Notes: generated by a model from the letters alone, not told the origin. 64,000 nucleotides of DNA from Thioploca sp. (GCA_030627235.1 DAOUSL010000001.1:1-64000), one strand, 5' to 3'. Positions 34,801 through 42,777 are shown, counted from the stretch's first letter. Translations and numbers: made by a program.

Positions 34801-35155
34801 AATAGATATAACTTAATTCTTTAAATATATGACTTTGTTTTAATAAATATGGTAACCAACTGCGTAACTCGTGTATATCAAGTAGTTCATTAGCTACAGA
34901 ATTAGCATTCATATTGACTACTAATGATGGAAAATTTAGATAAGTATTAATATATTGTTCAATTCTGGCGGTAATTTCACTATGTAATTGAGTAGCTAAA
35001 TCATTAATAGTTTCTTGGCCATTACGGAAAGAAAAATAACCGGTTAGGCTCACTGCTAAAATAATCTGTATCATAAATGGTACGATTAATACTGCCCGAA
35101 TATGAACTTTTTCAGATAGTTTGCTGATTAAATGATTAAGGAAGAAATTTTTCAC
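31898..35155 (-). CDS. Hybrid sensor kinase with dCache, HAMP, receiver and degenerate cyclase domain
   Basis: 1085 residues. Two membrane helices (about 22-43 and 353-375) flank a periplasmic dCache-type sensor. HAMP, HisKA with H448 in [12 protein letters not shown], and HATPase_c (GGTGLGLTI) follow. A receiver has its phospho-aspartate near 739 (LVLLDML). A class III nucleotidyl cyclase-like domain spans about 845-1000, with a short TPR-like tail. Both cyclase metal aspartates are lost: the usual F-x-D-I-x-G-F reads LSSRIRDF (near 851) and the usual YIGD reads YIGN (near 894). The cyclase module is therefore probably a dimerisation or ligand-sensing domain. Divergent from the SIR2-TPR region. 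Confidence 0.9.
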   Translation of the reverse strand: MKNFFLNHLISKLSEKVHIRAVLIVPFMIQIILAVSLTGYFSFRNGQETINDLATQLHSEITARIEQYINTYLNFPSLVVNMNANSVANELLDIHELRSWLPYLLKQSHIFKELSYIYCGNYKGDYIAFQRLNNGKLAYNIKDNKTNGLMADYRFDETGNAVNIDNTTYDPRLRPWYQLAVKAAKARWTNIYPFIGSKGTNQPGMSFVYPYYDKDGTLLGVLGSDFTLNRISDFLRSMKIGKTGKTFIVERSGLLVGGSFSYASFDEKKQRLKARDVKDPLIQATAKYLVSHYGDFSQINNSKKINFSYQNEKQLVHVSPFHNKFDLDWLIIVVVPEADFMERINANTYNTLWLTLIALIIATLIGIFTSKFIVQPILRLNQAAKKLAAGDWEQTLPVDRADELGALANSFNSMAKQLKTSFNTLEEQNSELQRLDRLKNEFLANTSHELRTPLNGIIGIADSLNDGSTGELPQATCDNLNMIVLSGRRLANLVNNILDFSKLRHKNIELEVQSIDLHKCVDVVFTLSKPLIGKKKLKLINLVSENLPQAAADENRLQQILHNLISNAVKFTDSGHVEILAKIKKGFIKVSISDTGIGIPSNKLDSIFKSFEQADGTTARVYGGTGLGLTITKQLVELHSGKISVSSELGIGSRFVFTLPINIPKNKLPFVSIPILNKKTNYIHSVSKYSCKNCKIFIIGDELASIQILVSYLEKNYLTDIAINDAKFLKTDGYQPDLVLLDMLETGLIENCHKIRQHFTANELPIITLTTENEITTLNQVFDAGANDYLVKPISKYELVARIGVQLSLSKQFRSLNRFVSPQILSLLNKKDFSEVYLGDQICTEMSILSSRIRDFNNLSKDMTAQNNLKFVNSYLKRMNPIISKHGGFLNKYIGNMLVTLFNDDVDIAIQAGLNMLDELKQYNQHRIRVGYVPIQISIAIDTGDFTLGVVGKQQQMDLTLVSEVVNLTSQIIDLTDNYEVSLLITQNTYAKLKDPNKYSLRMIDGISLQENSKPVSIYEIFDADEPENKQGKLVTKDIFTNAVFLYEQNEYTQAKKLFDECLIQNPLDTVAKSYLKRWAVMQCS

Positions 35156-35295
35156 TGTGACTGATTTATGTTTTTAGTAAGTTATGTGGGTTCAGATTTG
35201 TTTAAATTATCGCACTTAAGTTAGTATTCAGCAAGAACATTTACTGATAATCCTAAATAAACTAGTGATAGTTATAAAAACCCTGTCAGAAATAC

Positions 35296-35315
35296 ATATT
35301 GTAGAGCTACAATAT
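35296..35315. promoter_or_regulatory. 20-bp inverted repeat in kinase/SIR2 divergent region
   Basis: ATATTGTAG and CTACAATAT are a perfect 9-bp inverted repeat with a two-base centre. They lie in the 270-base divergent region upstream of both the hybrid kinase gene and the small ORF/SIR2 gene. It is a candidate operator site. Nothing else is recognised in 35156-35425. Confidence 0.35.
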
Positions 35316-35425
35316 ATTCCAAATTAAGAATTGCTATAATTAACTATTTTAATGATATTTAGCCTTAATCTTGTTTATCTTTATAATCCGTGTAATCATG
35401 TTCAAAAACTTCAAAGGAATAAAAA

Positions 35426-35512
35426 ATGAAATATCTACTAATAATACCATTATTAATCATCACTATATCTACACAGTCTGCTATTTACATGGCAAGATTA
35501 GCTAAAATATAA
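35426..35512 (+). CDS. Possible 28-residue signal-peptide-like small ORF
   Basis: Too short for the ORF track. It starts at an ATG with AAAGGA at proper spacing and encodes MKYLLIIPLLIITIS, then TQSAIYMARLAKI and a stop. The N-terminus is a convincing export or membrane segment, and the good ribosome binding site is unusual for chance. It is 26 bases upstream of the SIR2-TPR start. It may be a small membrane peptide, a leader affecting SIR2-TPR translation, or the truncated start of a lost secreted protein. Confidence 0.4.
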   Translation: MKYLLIIPLLIITISTQSAIYMARLAKI

Positions 35513-35538
35513 TTTTCGTCCTATGTAACTTACAAAAC

Positions 35539-37290
35539 ATGAAAACCGCAACTATAAAATACTTAGCTCATGCTATAAAAGAGGGGAAATCCAAGCCAAT
35601 TTTCTTTTTGGGAGCTGGAGCTTCAAAGACTGGCCAAATTCCATTGGCAAATGAGATCGTTAAAGATATATTGACTAAATATCCAGATCATCCACTTAAA
35701 GATTCTGATGAAACTATTAAAGATTTGAAGGATAAAACTTATACCAATTTGATGGATTGTTTAAGTCCAGAAACTCGTAATAAATTGCTTAAAGGTTATA
35801 TTGATAAGGCAAAAATTAATGTAACCCATATTTATCTAGCTCAGTTGATGGTTAATAATTATGTTGATTATGTATTAACGGTCAATTTCGATAATTTAAT
35901 GTTGCGAGCTTTGGCATTGTATAATGAGTTTCCACCTATTTATGATATGGCGATTTTGAAAGATTTAACTACCACTGCTCCGCCATTAAAATCTGTGATT
36001 TATTTGCATGGTCAACATCATGGGGAATGGCTGTTAAATACTAAAGAGGAAATGGCTAAGGTGAAAGATACTATTTCGTCGATGTTGAATAGTATAAAGG
36101 ATCGTAGTTGGGTATTTATTGGTTATAGTGGTGAAGACCCTATTCTTGAGCATATTAAAAAAATGGGTAGATTTAATAAACAATTGTATTGGGTGGCTTA
36201 TAAAGATGAAGAACCTTCTGCTAAGGTGTGTGATGCTTTGTTTAATAAGAGTAATACCGAAGCTTATCTGATTAAGGGTGACGATGCAGATTCGTTTATG
36301 CTGAGGTTAAATTCAGAGTTGAATTTGCCGCAACCGCAAATACTGGAAAATCCTTTTTATGCTTTAGGTAAAGAGTTGGATAGTATAGTTGATATTGAAG
36401 ATAAAGAGCCGTATAAGGGAGTAAAGCAACGGTTAGATAATGCAAAGGCTAAAGTTAAAGAAGCAGTTCAGCAATTTGAAAAAACCGAAGTGGAGATAGA
36501 GAAGAAAAAGATTATTGATTTTATAATAGCAAAGAATTATCAAGCAGATGAAATCAGCGAAATAGCAGCTAAAGTAAAGTCATTAAATAATCCTGAACTT
36601 GATGATTCATTAGCTAATTTATATTTTAATTGGGGAATTTACTTAGGAAATTTAGCAACTAATGAAGCCGAATCTTTATATAAGCAAGCCATTGAAAAAT
36701 TCCAATGGGCTATTGCTATTAAACCAGATTTACACGAAGCCTTTTACAACTGTGGAATTGCTTTAGAAAAATTAGCAGCGACCAAATCCGGAGCTGAACC
36801 TTTATATAAGCAAGCATTTGAAAAATACCAACAGGCTATTGATATTAAACCAGATAAACACGAAGCCTTTTACAACTGGGGAACTTGTTTAGGAAAATTA
36901 GCAGATAGCAAATCTGGAACTGAGGCTGAATCTTTATATAATCAAGCGTTTGAAAAATACCAACAGGCGATTACTATTAAACCAGATGACCATAAAGTCT
37001 TTAACAACTGGGGAACTTATTTAGGAAAATTAGCAGATAGCAAATCTGGAAGTGAGGCTAAATCACTATATAACCAAGCTTTAGAGAAAACTAAAAAGGC
37101 AGTTGAATTAGGTGGAAGTTGTTATAATCTTGCGTGTTCTTATGTTTTAACCTCGGACAAGGAAAACGCCCTATTTTACCTAAAACAAAGCCTAGAAAAT
37201 GGAGACTATGAAGCAGAATTCGTCCAAAAAGATGAAGACTGGAAAAATTACTTAGAAGATGAAGATTTTAAAAGAATTATAAACAACTAA
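35539..37290 (+). CDS. SIR2-like domain protein with C-terminal TPR repeats
   Basis: 583 residues. The N-terminal SIR2_2-type NAD-binding fold has FFLGAGAS (22-29), TVNFDNL (114-120), YLHGQHHG (155-162) and FIGYSGEDP (193-201). The asparagine and histidine expected for NAD hydrolysis appear kept. A coiled linker (about 285-340) is followed by four long TPR-like units (about 355-530, 40-44 residues each) and a final partner-like helix pair. SIR2-family NADases are effectors in several anti-phage systems (Thoeris ThsA, DSR, SIR2-pAgo), so an immune role is plausible here but inferred. The gene stands alone with a convergent neighbour and follows a small possible ORF. Confidence 0.85.
   Translation: MKTATIKYLAHAIKEGKSKPIFFLGAGASKTGQIPLANEIVKDILTKYPDHPLKDSDETIKDLKDKTYTNLMDCLSPETRNKLLKGYIDKAKINVTHIYLAQLMVNNYVDYVLTVNFDNLMLRALALYNEFPPIYDMAILKDLTTTAPPLKSVIYLHGQHHGEWLLNTKEEMAKVKDTISSMLNSIKDRSWVFIGYSGEDPILEHIKKMGRFNKQLYWVAYKDEEPSAKVCDALFNKSNTEAYLIKGDDADSFMLRLNSELNLPQPQILENPFYALGKELDSIVDIEDKEPYKGVKQRLDNAKAKVKEAVQQFEKTEVEIEKKKIIDFIIAKNYQADEISEIAAKVKSLNNPELDDSLANLYFNWGIYLGNLATNEAESLYKQAIEKFQWAIAIKPDLHEAFYNCGIALEKLAATKSGAEPLYKQAFEKYQQAIDIKPDKHEAFYNWGTCLGKLADSKSGTEAESLYNQAFEKYQQAITIKPDDHKVFNNWGTYLGKLADSKSGSEAKSLYNQALEKTKKAVELGGSCYNLACSYVLTSDKENALFYLKQSLENGDYEAEFVQKDEDWKNYLEDEDFKRIINN
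36628..37110 (+). repeat. Four in-frame tandem repeats of about 120-130 bp (TPR units)
   Basis: Near-identical blocks encode AFYNWGTCLGKLADSKSG-like units followed by SLYNQAFEKYQQAI and IKPD. Units 3 and 4 are the most alike (KLADSKSG with GTEAES or GSEAKS), which implies recent duplication. The nine-residue insert within each TPR makes the unit longer than the canonical 34 residues. Confidence 0.85.
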
Positions 37291-37353
37291 TCGATTAGAT
37301 TCATTTTTTTATCAAAACTATATTATAATCCTATATTTATGAAAATAATTGTA

Positions 37354-37373
37354 GGGTGGATAATATCCACCTT
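37354..37373. terminator. Hairpin between convergent SIR2-TPR and Uma2-like genes
   Basis: GGTGGAT and ATCCACC pair perfectly around AAT (37355-37371), and the stem extends by a wobble pair. Flanked by T-rich sequence on both sides, it can act as a two-way terminator for the convergent genes. Confidence 0.5.
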
Positions 37374-37387
37374 ACTATCACTAGGAA

Positions 37388-37819
37388 TTAATATTCTTCT
37401 GCATCAAAAATATCGGTAATTGGTAAACGTATATTCATCTGTTCATCAATAACATCTCCAGTATTAAATAAACGGGCACTTTCCGGAGAAGTATATACAA
37501 CTACTGAACCTCCAATTGGGACTACCAACCAACAAGATTTTACCACTGCTCCAAAATAAACACTAAATTGGTCTAATATTTCTTCTAAAGTTTGAGTATG
37601 AGATAGAACTTCTATAGCTATCGCAGGCATTTCAATCATTTCCATTGGCTCTGGTAATGATAAATTAACATCCCGTTTTGGGTAAAGACTTATATCTGGA
37701 GCGTAATTTTTATTATCTAAATTTAGAGTTAAGTCAGTGAAAACTGAGAATTTTTCTAGCTTTAATAATGCTCCAATTAGTTTGGCTTTAGCATAGGCAT
37801 TATTATAATAAGGTAACAT
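37388..37819 (-). CDS. Uma2-family (DUF820) endonuclease-like protein, short form
   Basis: 143 residues. The restriction-endonuclease-like Uma2 pattern is seen in YAPDISLYPKRD (39-50), PAIAIEVLSHTQTLEE (65-80) and FSVYFGAVVKSCWLVVP. Family proteins are usually about 180-200 residues, so the N-terminal part is short here and the lysine of the catalytic site is not in its usual context, which leaves activity uncertain. Its ATG overlaps the queA stop by one base (TAATG), so translation is coupled to queA. Uma2 genes are very numerous in cyanobacteria and some sulfur bacteria, with unknown biological role. Confidence 0.75.
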   Translation of the reverse strand: MLPYYNNAYAKAKLIGALLKLEKFSVFTDLTLNLDNKNYAPDISLYPKRDVNLSLPEPMEMIEMPAIAIEVLSHTQTLEEILDQFSVYFGAVVKSCWLVVPIGGSVVVYTSPESARLFNTGDVIDEQMNIRLPITDIFDAEEY

Positions 37820-38847
37820 TAAACATCTCCATAATTTTTGGCGTTTATAAACATAGCATCACCATAACTGAAAAAACGATATTGTTGTTCCACAGCATGT
37901 TGATAAGCATCTAAAGTTGTTGTATGACTGGCAAAAGCACATACTAACATTAACAAAGTGGATTCTGGTAAATGAAAATTGGTTAATAAAGCATCAACAC
38001 TAATAAATTTGTAACCAGGAGTAATAAATATACAAGTTTCACCAGTATACGGTTTGATAATTCCTGAAGTTGAAGCAGCTTCTAATGCTCGTACACTAGT
38101 AGTCCCCACCGCAATAACTCGACCACCATTAGCACGAGTTTGTTTAACTAAATCACAGACATGAGAAGAAACTTCCAAATATTCAGAGTGCATATTATGC
38201 TGGCTAATATCATCAACTCGCATTGGTGAAAATGTTCCAGCTCCAACATGTAAAGTTATAAAAGCTGTTTGCACTCCCATCGACTTGATATCGTCTAACA
38301 TACCCGTATCAAAATGTAAACCAGCAGTTGGTGCAGCCACAGCTCCAGGTTGTTGAGCGTATACAGTTTGATAACGTTCATTATCAGATTTAGTATCAGT
38401 GCGTTTAATATATGGTGGCAAAGGAATATGCCCAATTTCTTCTAAAATATCATATATTGACTTAGAATTATTAAACTGTAATTCAAAAAAAAATTTTACT
38501 CGTTTTAAAACTATTACTTCAATATTGTCATCTAAATATAGCTTAGTATTCGGTTTAGGAGCTTTACTAGCTTTGATTTGAACTATGGCCTTTGTCTCAG
38601 ACAATATTCGTTCAATCAAAATTTCAACTTTACCACCAGACTCTTTATGGCCAAATAAACGAGCTGGAATAACTCGAGTATTATTAAATATCAAGAGATC
38701 TTTAGGGGATAATAAACTGGGAAAATCTGTAAATTGTAAATCTTGTAGTTGGTTTACATATAATAACCGACTAGCAGTACGAGATTCAGTAGGATGTTGG
38801 GCAATTAAATTTTCGGGTAAATAAAAAGAAAAATCAGTACGTTGCAT
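37819..38847 (-). CDS. queA: S-adenosylmethionine:tRNA ribosyltransferase-isomerase
   Basis: 342 residues. QueA transfers ribose from SAM to 7-aminomethyl-7-deazaguanine in tRNA, the penultimate step of queuosine synthesis. Family motifs include FSFYLPENLIAQHPTESR, PARLFGHKESGG, PTAGLHFDTGMLDDI and TNFHLPESTLLMLVCAF. The end is coupled by TAATG to the Uma2-like gene. The usual neighbour tgt is not present. Start supported by family N-terminus (MQRTDFSF). Confidence 0.97.
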   Translation of the reverse strand: MQRTDFSFYLPENLIAQHPTESRTASRLLYVNQLQDLQFTDFPSLLSPKDLLIFNNTRVIPARLFGHKESGGKVEILIERILSETKAIVQIKASKAPKPNTKLYLDDNIEVIVLKRVKFFFELQFNNSKSIYDILEEIGHIPLPPYIKRTDTKSDNERYQTVYAQQPGAVAAPTAGLHFDTGMLDDIKSMGVQTAFITLHVGAGTFSPMRVDDISQHNMHSEYLEVSSHVCDLVKQTRANGGRVIAVGTTSVRALEAASTSGIIKPYTGETCIFITPGYKFISVDALLTNFHLPESTLLMLVCAFASHTTTLDAYQHAVEQQYRFFSYGDAMFINAKNYGDV

Positions 38848-39022
38848 TGTTTATTAAAATAATAAATTATTAGATAGAAAAAAAATATAACGAAATCCCT
38901 TTACAAATATCATATAAATTCATTATAATGGCTAGGATTTATAGATTTAAAAGCTGTGTAATTCAATCTAATAAGATTATTACTAGATAATGACCTCAAA
39001 CACAGTTTCAACTCTTCAAATT

Positions 39023-39109
39023 GCCGAGGTGGCGAAATTGGTAGACGCGCTAGACTCAAAATCTAGTGGTGGTAACATCGTGTCGGTTCGAGTCCGACTC
39101 TCGGTACCA
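39023..39109 (+). tRNA. tRNA-Leu (anticodon CAA)
   Basis: The acceptor stem GCCGAGG pairs with TCTCGGT, followed by discriminator A and an encoded CCA. D arm GGTAGACGC; anticodon arm CTAGA-CTCAAAA-TCTAG gives anticodon CAA for UUG leucine codons. A long class II variable arm (GTGGTAACATCGT) and T arm GGTTCGAGTCC complete an 87-base tRNA. Confidence 0.97.
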
Positions 39110-39147
39110 ATTGTTATAATCATTCCCATTATAACGGATTTCTCATT

Positions 39148-39816
39148 ATGTTTATAGAATATACCTTTACCATGGATGATGGCAAGGGTTTAAATTATAG
39201 AATAGAATTTGAGAGATCACGAGAACATATTTTAGAACAATCCTCCTACCCAAAATGGACTAAACTAGATTTTCATCAATGTCCTAATTGCCCTTTAAAT
39301 ATTGATAAATATTCCCATTGTCCTATAGCTATTGATGCCCATGAAATTGTAATGGGATTTACCGAAATTTTATCTTGTAAGGAAGCTGATATTCGAGTTT
39401 TGACTCCAGAAAGAGAATATTTTAAGCATACTGATACTCAAACCGGTTTACGAGCTTTAATAGGCTTTGTAATGGCTACTAGCACTTGTCCTATCATGTT
39501 TCCATTCCGAGGCATGGCATATTATCATTTACCATTTGCTTCACTTGATGAAACCGTATTTCGGGTAACATCTTCCTATTTATTACGTCAATATTATATT
39601 CATAAAAAAACTGGAGAATTTGATATAAAATTTGCCGGCTTAAAAGATCATTTTAAAGAAATGCAAACTTTAAATCGCCATTTTTTAGAAAGAATTCGAG
39701 CAGCATGTGAAGCAGATTCTAACTTAAATGTGTTAGCCACTTTATTTACAATTTCCTCAATGTTATCACTTTCACTAGAAAGACATTTAGGAGAAATTGA
39801 ACATTTGTTCATCTAG
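39148..39816 (+). CDS. Conserved-looking protein of unknown function with CPNCPL motif
   Basis: 222 residues, no signal peptide or membrane segment. It begins FIEYTFTMDDGKGLNYRIEF and has a cysteine cluster CPNCPL...HCPIA (about 48-64) that could bind metal, though spacing C-x2-C-x9-C does not match a zinc finger I know. A helical C-terminal half follows. The sequence is well structured and codon use resembles its neighbours, so it is a real gene. It starts 38 bases after tRNA-Leu and may be co-transcribed with it. Function not assigned. Confidence 0.7.
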   Translation: MFIEYTFTMDDGKGLNYRIEFERSREHILEQSSYPKWTKLDFHQCPNCPLNIDKYSHCPIAIDAHEIVMGFTEILSCKEADIRVLTPEREYFKHTDTQTGLRALIGFVMATSTCPIMFPFRGMAYYHLPFASLDETVFRVTSSYLLRQYYIHKKTGEFDIKFAGLKDHFKEMQTLNRHFLERIRAACEADSNLNVLATLFTISSMLSLSLERHLGEIEHLFI

Positions 39817-39955
39817 TATTTTATAACATATCCTATCTATAATTCCAATTATTCTAGCATAATAATCAAATAAAACTCTCTACTAAAATTTATTGCAATA
39901 TCTCATTGAATTAATTAAAAATAAATTTATTATTAACATAATAAGTCAAATATAG

Positions 39956-40011
39956 TTTTTCCATATTTTGGAAAATTTTTCCATATTTTGGAATTTTTCC
40001 ATATTTTGGAA
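39956..40011. repeat. Three direct copies of an 18-bp near-palindrome
   Basis: TTTTTCCATATTTTGGAA occurs at 39956-39973, 39976-39993 and 39994-40011. Each contains the inverted pair TTCCA and TGGAA. Spacing is 20 and 18 bases, about two helical turns, as in clustered operators or iterons. They lie in a 735-base region with no long ORF, about 65 bases upstream of a promoter-like sequence. Confidence 0.85.
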
Positions 40012-40075
40012 TATATTTTAAACCCCATTAATTACGAAATAACATATTAAATACAATTAGTTAAGCCATAAAGTA

Positions 40076-40105
40076 TGAGTTGGTACGCCTATTGCGTTAT
40101 ATAAT
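40076..40105 (+). promoter_or_regulatory. Candidate promoter of an orphan transcript
   Basis: TGAGTT (40076-40081), 18 bases, then a perfect TATAAT (40100-40105), downstream of the three 18-bp repeats. The -35 box is weak, as expected if an activator is needed. No CDS of good quality follows on this strand before the terminator at 40432. Confidence 0.3.
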
Positions 40106-40431
40106 AGCAAAACTAAAAATAAATTAGTATATATACAGAAAGCAAGGCAATAGTTTCTGGTGAATTTATTTACAATACTACTAGAAAATAAATAATATTA
40201 AGTAGTAGTTTAACTCATAGAATTGTATTAGTTTCATAATAACTTAATTATGACAATACAAGGGGATATCTTACAGTTAAACAGTTATATTAAATTTATA
40301 TAATTTTGTATTCTAAATACTTTTGCAAAAAATTGTAGTAACCGATTTAAAATAAGTGACTGATATGATACAAGGAGAATATTATATCTGATATTATTAA
40401 ATACAATACTTTGAGAATATTTTTTTCTAAT
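40106..40431 (+). ncRNA. Possible small RNA gene between promoter-like site and terminator
   Basis: About 320-360 bases on the plus strand lie between the promoter-like site and a strong plus-strand terminator, with no coding gene. The only start with a fair context (ATG near 40366) stops after eight codons. An AAGGAG motif at about 40371 lacks a following start codon. It may be a non-coding RNA. Alternatively, the terminator may end a long tail from the 39148 gene. Confidence 0.3.
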
Positions 40432-40472
40432 CCTGAATATTTGTGATTGAACAATTATTCAGGTTTTTTTTT
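40432..40472 (+). terminator. Strong rho-independent terminator on the plus strand
   Basis: CCTGAATA (40432-40439) pairs with TATTCAGG (40456-40463), followed by nine T. The hairpin and U-run fit the plus strand. No gene on this strand ends nearby: the closest upstream CDS stops at 39816, more than 600 bases away. It therefore points to an unannotated transcript. Confidence 0.8.
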
Positions 40473-40551
40473 GCATATTGATAAGCAGTCGAAAATTAGA
40501 TATATTATAAATTTTGACCTCAATATCCTACTAGCTTTAATCATGCTCAAT

Positions 40552-42678
40552 TCAAACATTAACTTCTTCAAGCATTTCAATCACAAATCGTCTGTAACTA
40601 CTATTTGGAACTTCTGTAAGTCTTTGTAATAACTTAGTGGTACTCTGTGCAACATTCAAAGAACGTAAACTTTTTCCTATATCACGAGCAATAGCTCCAT
40701 CAGTAGTAAATGCAGAATCAATCATTGCATCCAAAGCACCTAAATATTCTAATTTTGCAAATACTACGGCAATATTTTTACGCACATTTATATCAGTATC
40801 TTGTAATAATTTAATAAATTTAGGAATATTTTCTTTAGCAATATTTGTAATTTTTAATGATTGAATAGTTTGAGTTCTAACTTCAGCTGATTTATCTTGT
40901 AAATAGTTAAATAAAATTTCATTTTGATTGCCTAAATAACCTAAAGTTCTTACACAAGCTAAACGAATATTACTATCTTCAATAGTTAAATTTGCTCTCA
41001 AATCTACAATAGCATTAGCCAATTCTTTAATTTTTGGAGAACGTTTAGCAATATGCCCCAAAGCAGTAATGGCAATCAGTCGTAATTTTAAATCAGTATC
41101 ATTTAGAACTGTAATTAATGCTGTAATCGCTTCTGGTTTATCACTATTTCCCAAAATATTAGCACTCAAATAACGTATATCAGTTATAACATTAGATTGT
41201 TTTTCAACAAATAATTTCTCTCCTAGATGGATATTTTTTTGAGCAATAGTCATATATTCTTGAACATCTTCTAACTCAGAATTTTGGAGTAATGTCGTAC
41301 TATCTTCATCTACCACAACTTTTTCATTATTTTTAATGATAGCTTCTAAAGTAGATTGTGGCGGATGATCTTCTGATAAATCTTCAGTATTTGATGGTTT
41401 TTTATGAGCTGGGATAGATTCAGAATGGTTTTCTATTGGAACAATTTTATTAATTAGATTATTAATTACTGCTTCTAATGGGTCTGCCATTTTAGTTGGA
41501 TTTTCTAAATCAGCCAATTGCATTAAAGAATTCAAAGCTGCCATTCTAACTATTTGTTCTTTATCCTCAATTGCCCAAGTTAGAATACTGACAGCTTCTA
41601 AATTACCAAGTATTCCAAGAGCAGTTGCTACTTTACTACGCAATGTTACATCACGTCCAACATCAGATAATATTTGTAATAATGTAATTAAGATACTTTG
41701 TTCCTTTGAACGAGCCAGCAATAAAGCCGCAGATGCAACTATATTGTTATTTTGTTCATTAAGGCAAGGTTTTATTTGGGTTAAAATTTCTTTAGGAATT
41801 ATATCAATGTCATATAAAGAGTTTAATACTACAAGCCTTACTCTAGGACTAGGATCAAAAAGTAAATTAGCAAGTTGTTCTGGGGTTGCAATCGAGGTTA
41901 AAACTTCAATAACTATCTGCCGCATTTCTGGTTCTGGGTCTTGTAAAAAACGCAATATAATATCAAAGTACATTGTTGCACCTTGTTTGCCAAGCGATTT
42001 AATAGCAGCTATTCTAACCTCAACATTTTTATCTGCTAATGCTAAAGCAAGAGCTTTTCGAGCAGATTTAGAATCTGATAAACCTAAAGCTATCGCAGCT
42101 CTACGTCGTTCTTTAACAATTCCTGTAGTTAGTCGTTTAATTAAAAATTCTTCTCCAGTACCACCTATTTGAGCCAGTGAAGTAAGTATTTCACTTTCAA
42201 TATCTTGAGCTTCTTCATCAGCTAAAATATTTACTAATATTGGTACTGCTTCTACAATTTTTCTAGTCCCTAATGTTTTTACTGCTATAAGCTGCATATC
42301 CCACCAAGTATTCCACTCATTAGTTTCATCCCAAATTATATTTTCTGGATTAGTTTGAGCAATTTCAAGCAAAGGTGCAATTGTTTCTAGACTATTAATA
42401 TTAGCTAATGCCTCAACTACAGCAGTTTTAACTTCACCATCTGGATCGTTATTCAATGATTCTAATAAAGCTGGAATAACTGTTGAATCTCCAATATTCC
42501 CCAAAGCTGTTATAGAATCTATCACAACATCTACATCTTCATCACGTAGACATTTAATAAGAATTGGTATAGCTTGTTTATCTTTTAGTTTGCCTAAAGT
42601 TTGAGCTGAATAACATCGATCTACTTCATCACCAGTATTTATTAAATTGCATAATGCTTCTATTACTTGTTTGCTCAT
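40552..42678 (-). CDS. HEAT-repeat protein
   Basis: 708 residues built almost wholly of HEAT/PBS-lyase-type helical repeats of about 31 residues, such as AIPILIKCLRDEDVDVVIDSITALGNIGD. The N-terminal array covers about 5-400, a charged linker without repeats about 415-500, and a second array about 505-705. No catalytic motif or export signal is seen, so it is a cytoplasmic scaffold. Such proteins are abundant in cyanobacteria and sulfur bacteria, often tied to phycobilin-type or signalling complexes. It is downstream of typA on the same strand with a 144-base gap. Function not assigned. Confidence 0.88.
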   Translation of the reverse strand: MSKQVIEALCNLINTGDEVDRCYSAQTLGKLKDKQAIPILIKCLRDEDVDVVIDSITALGNIGDSTVIPALLESLNNDPDGEVKTAVVEALANINSLETIAPLLEIAQTNPENIIWDETNEWNTWWDMQLIAVKTLGTRKIVEAVPILVNILADEEAQDIESEILTSLAQIGGTGEEFLIKRLTTGIVKERRRAAIALGLSDSKSARKALALALADKNVEVRIAAIKSLGKQGATMYFDIILRFLQDPEPEMRQIVIEVLTSIATPEQLANLLFDPSPRVRLVVLNSLYDIDIIPKEILTQIKPCLNEQNNNIVASAALLLARSKEQSILITLLQILSDVGRDVTLRSKVATALGILGNLEAVSILTWAIEDKEQIVRMAALNSLMQLADLENPTKMADPLEAVINNLINKIVPIENHSESIPAHKKPSNTEDLSEDHPPQSTLEAIIKNNEKVVVDEDSTTLLQNSELEDVQEYMTIAQKNIHLGEKLFVEKQSNVITDIRYLSANILGNSDKPEAITALITVLNDTDLKLRLIAITALGHIAKRSPKIKELANAIVDLRANLTIEDSNIRLACVRTLGYLGNQNEILFNYLQDKSAEVRTQTIQSLKITNIAKENIPKFIKLLQDTDINVRKNIAVVFAKLEYLGALDAMIDSAFTTDGAIARDIGKSLRSLNVAQSTTKLLQRLTEVPNSSYRRFVIEMLEEVNV

Positions 42679-42777
42679 ATTTAACTTATAGTTTTGGTTA
42701 GAAATTAATTGGGAGGGGATATGTGAGTTCCTAAAAGCAGGACATTACTAAAGGAATTTTCAATACCATTATAGATC

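Noticed and set aside
40447-40629. Plus-strand 60-residue ORF near the terminator
   Set aside because: Its start lies inside the terminator hairpin and the frame runs antisense into the HEAT-repeat gene. Translation is implausible.
41744-42172. Plus-strand 142-residue ORF within the HEAT-repeat gene
   Set aside because: It is antisense to a clear HEAT-repeat coding region, with no ribosome binding site and no recognisable domain.
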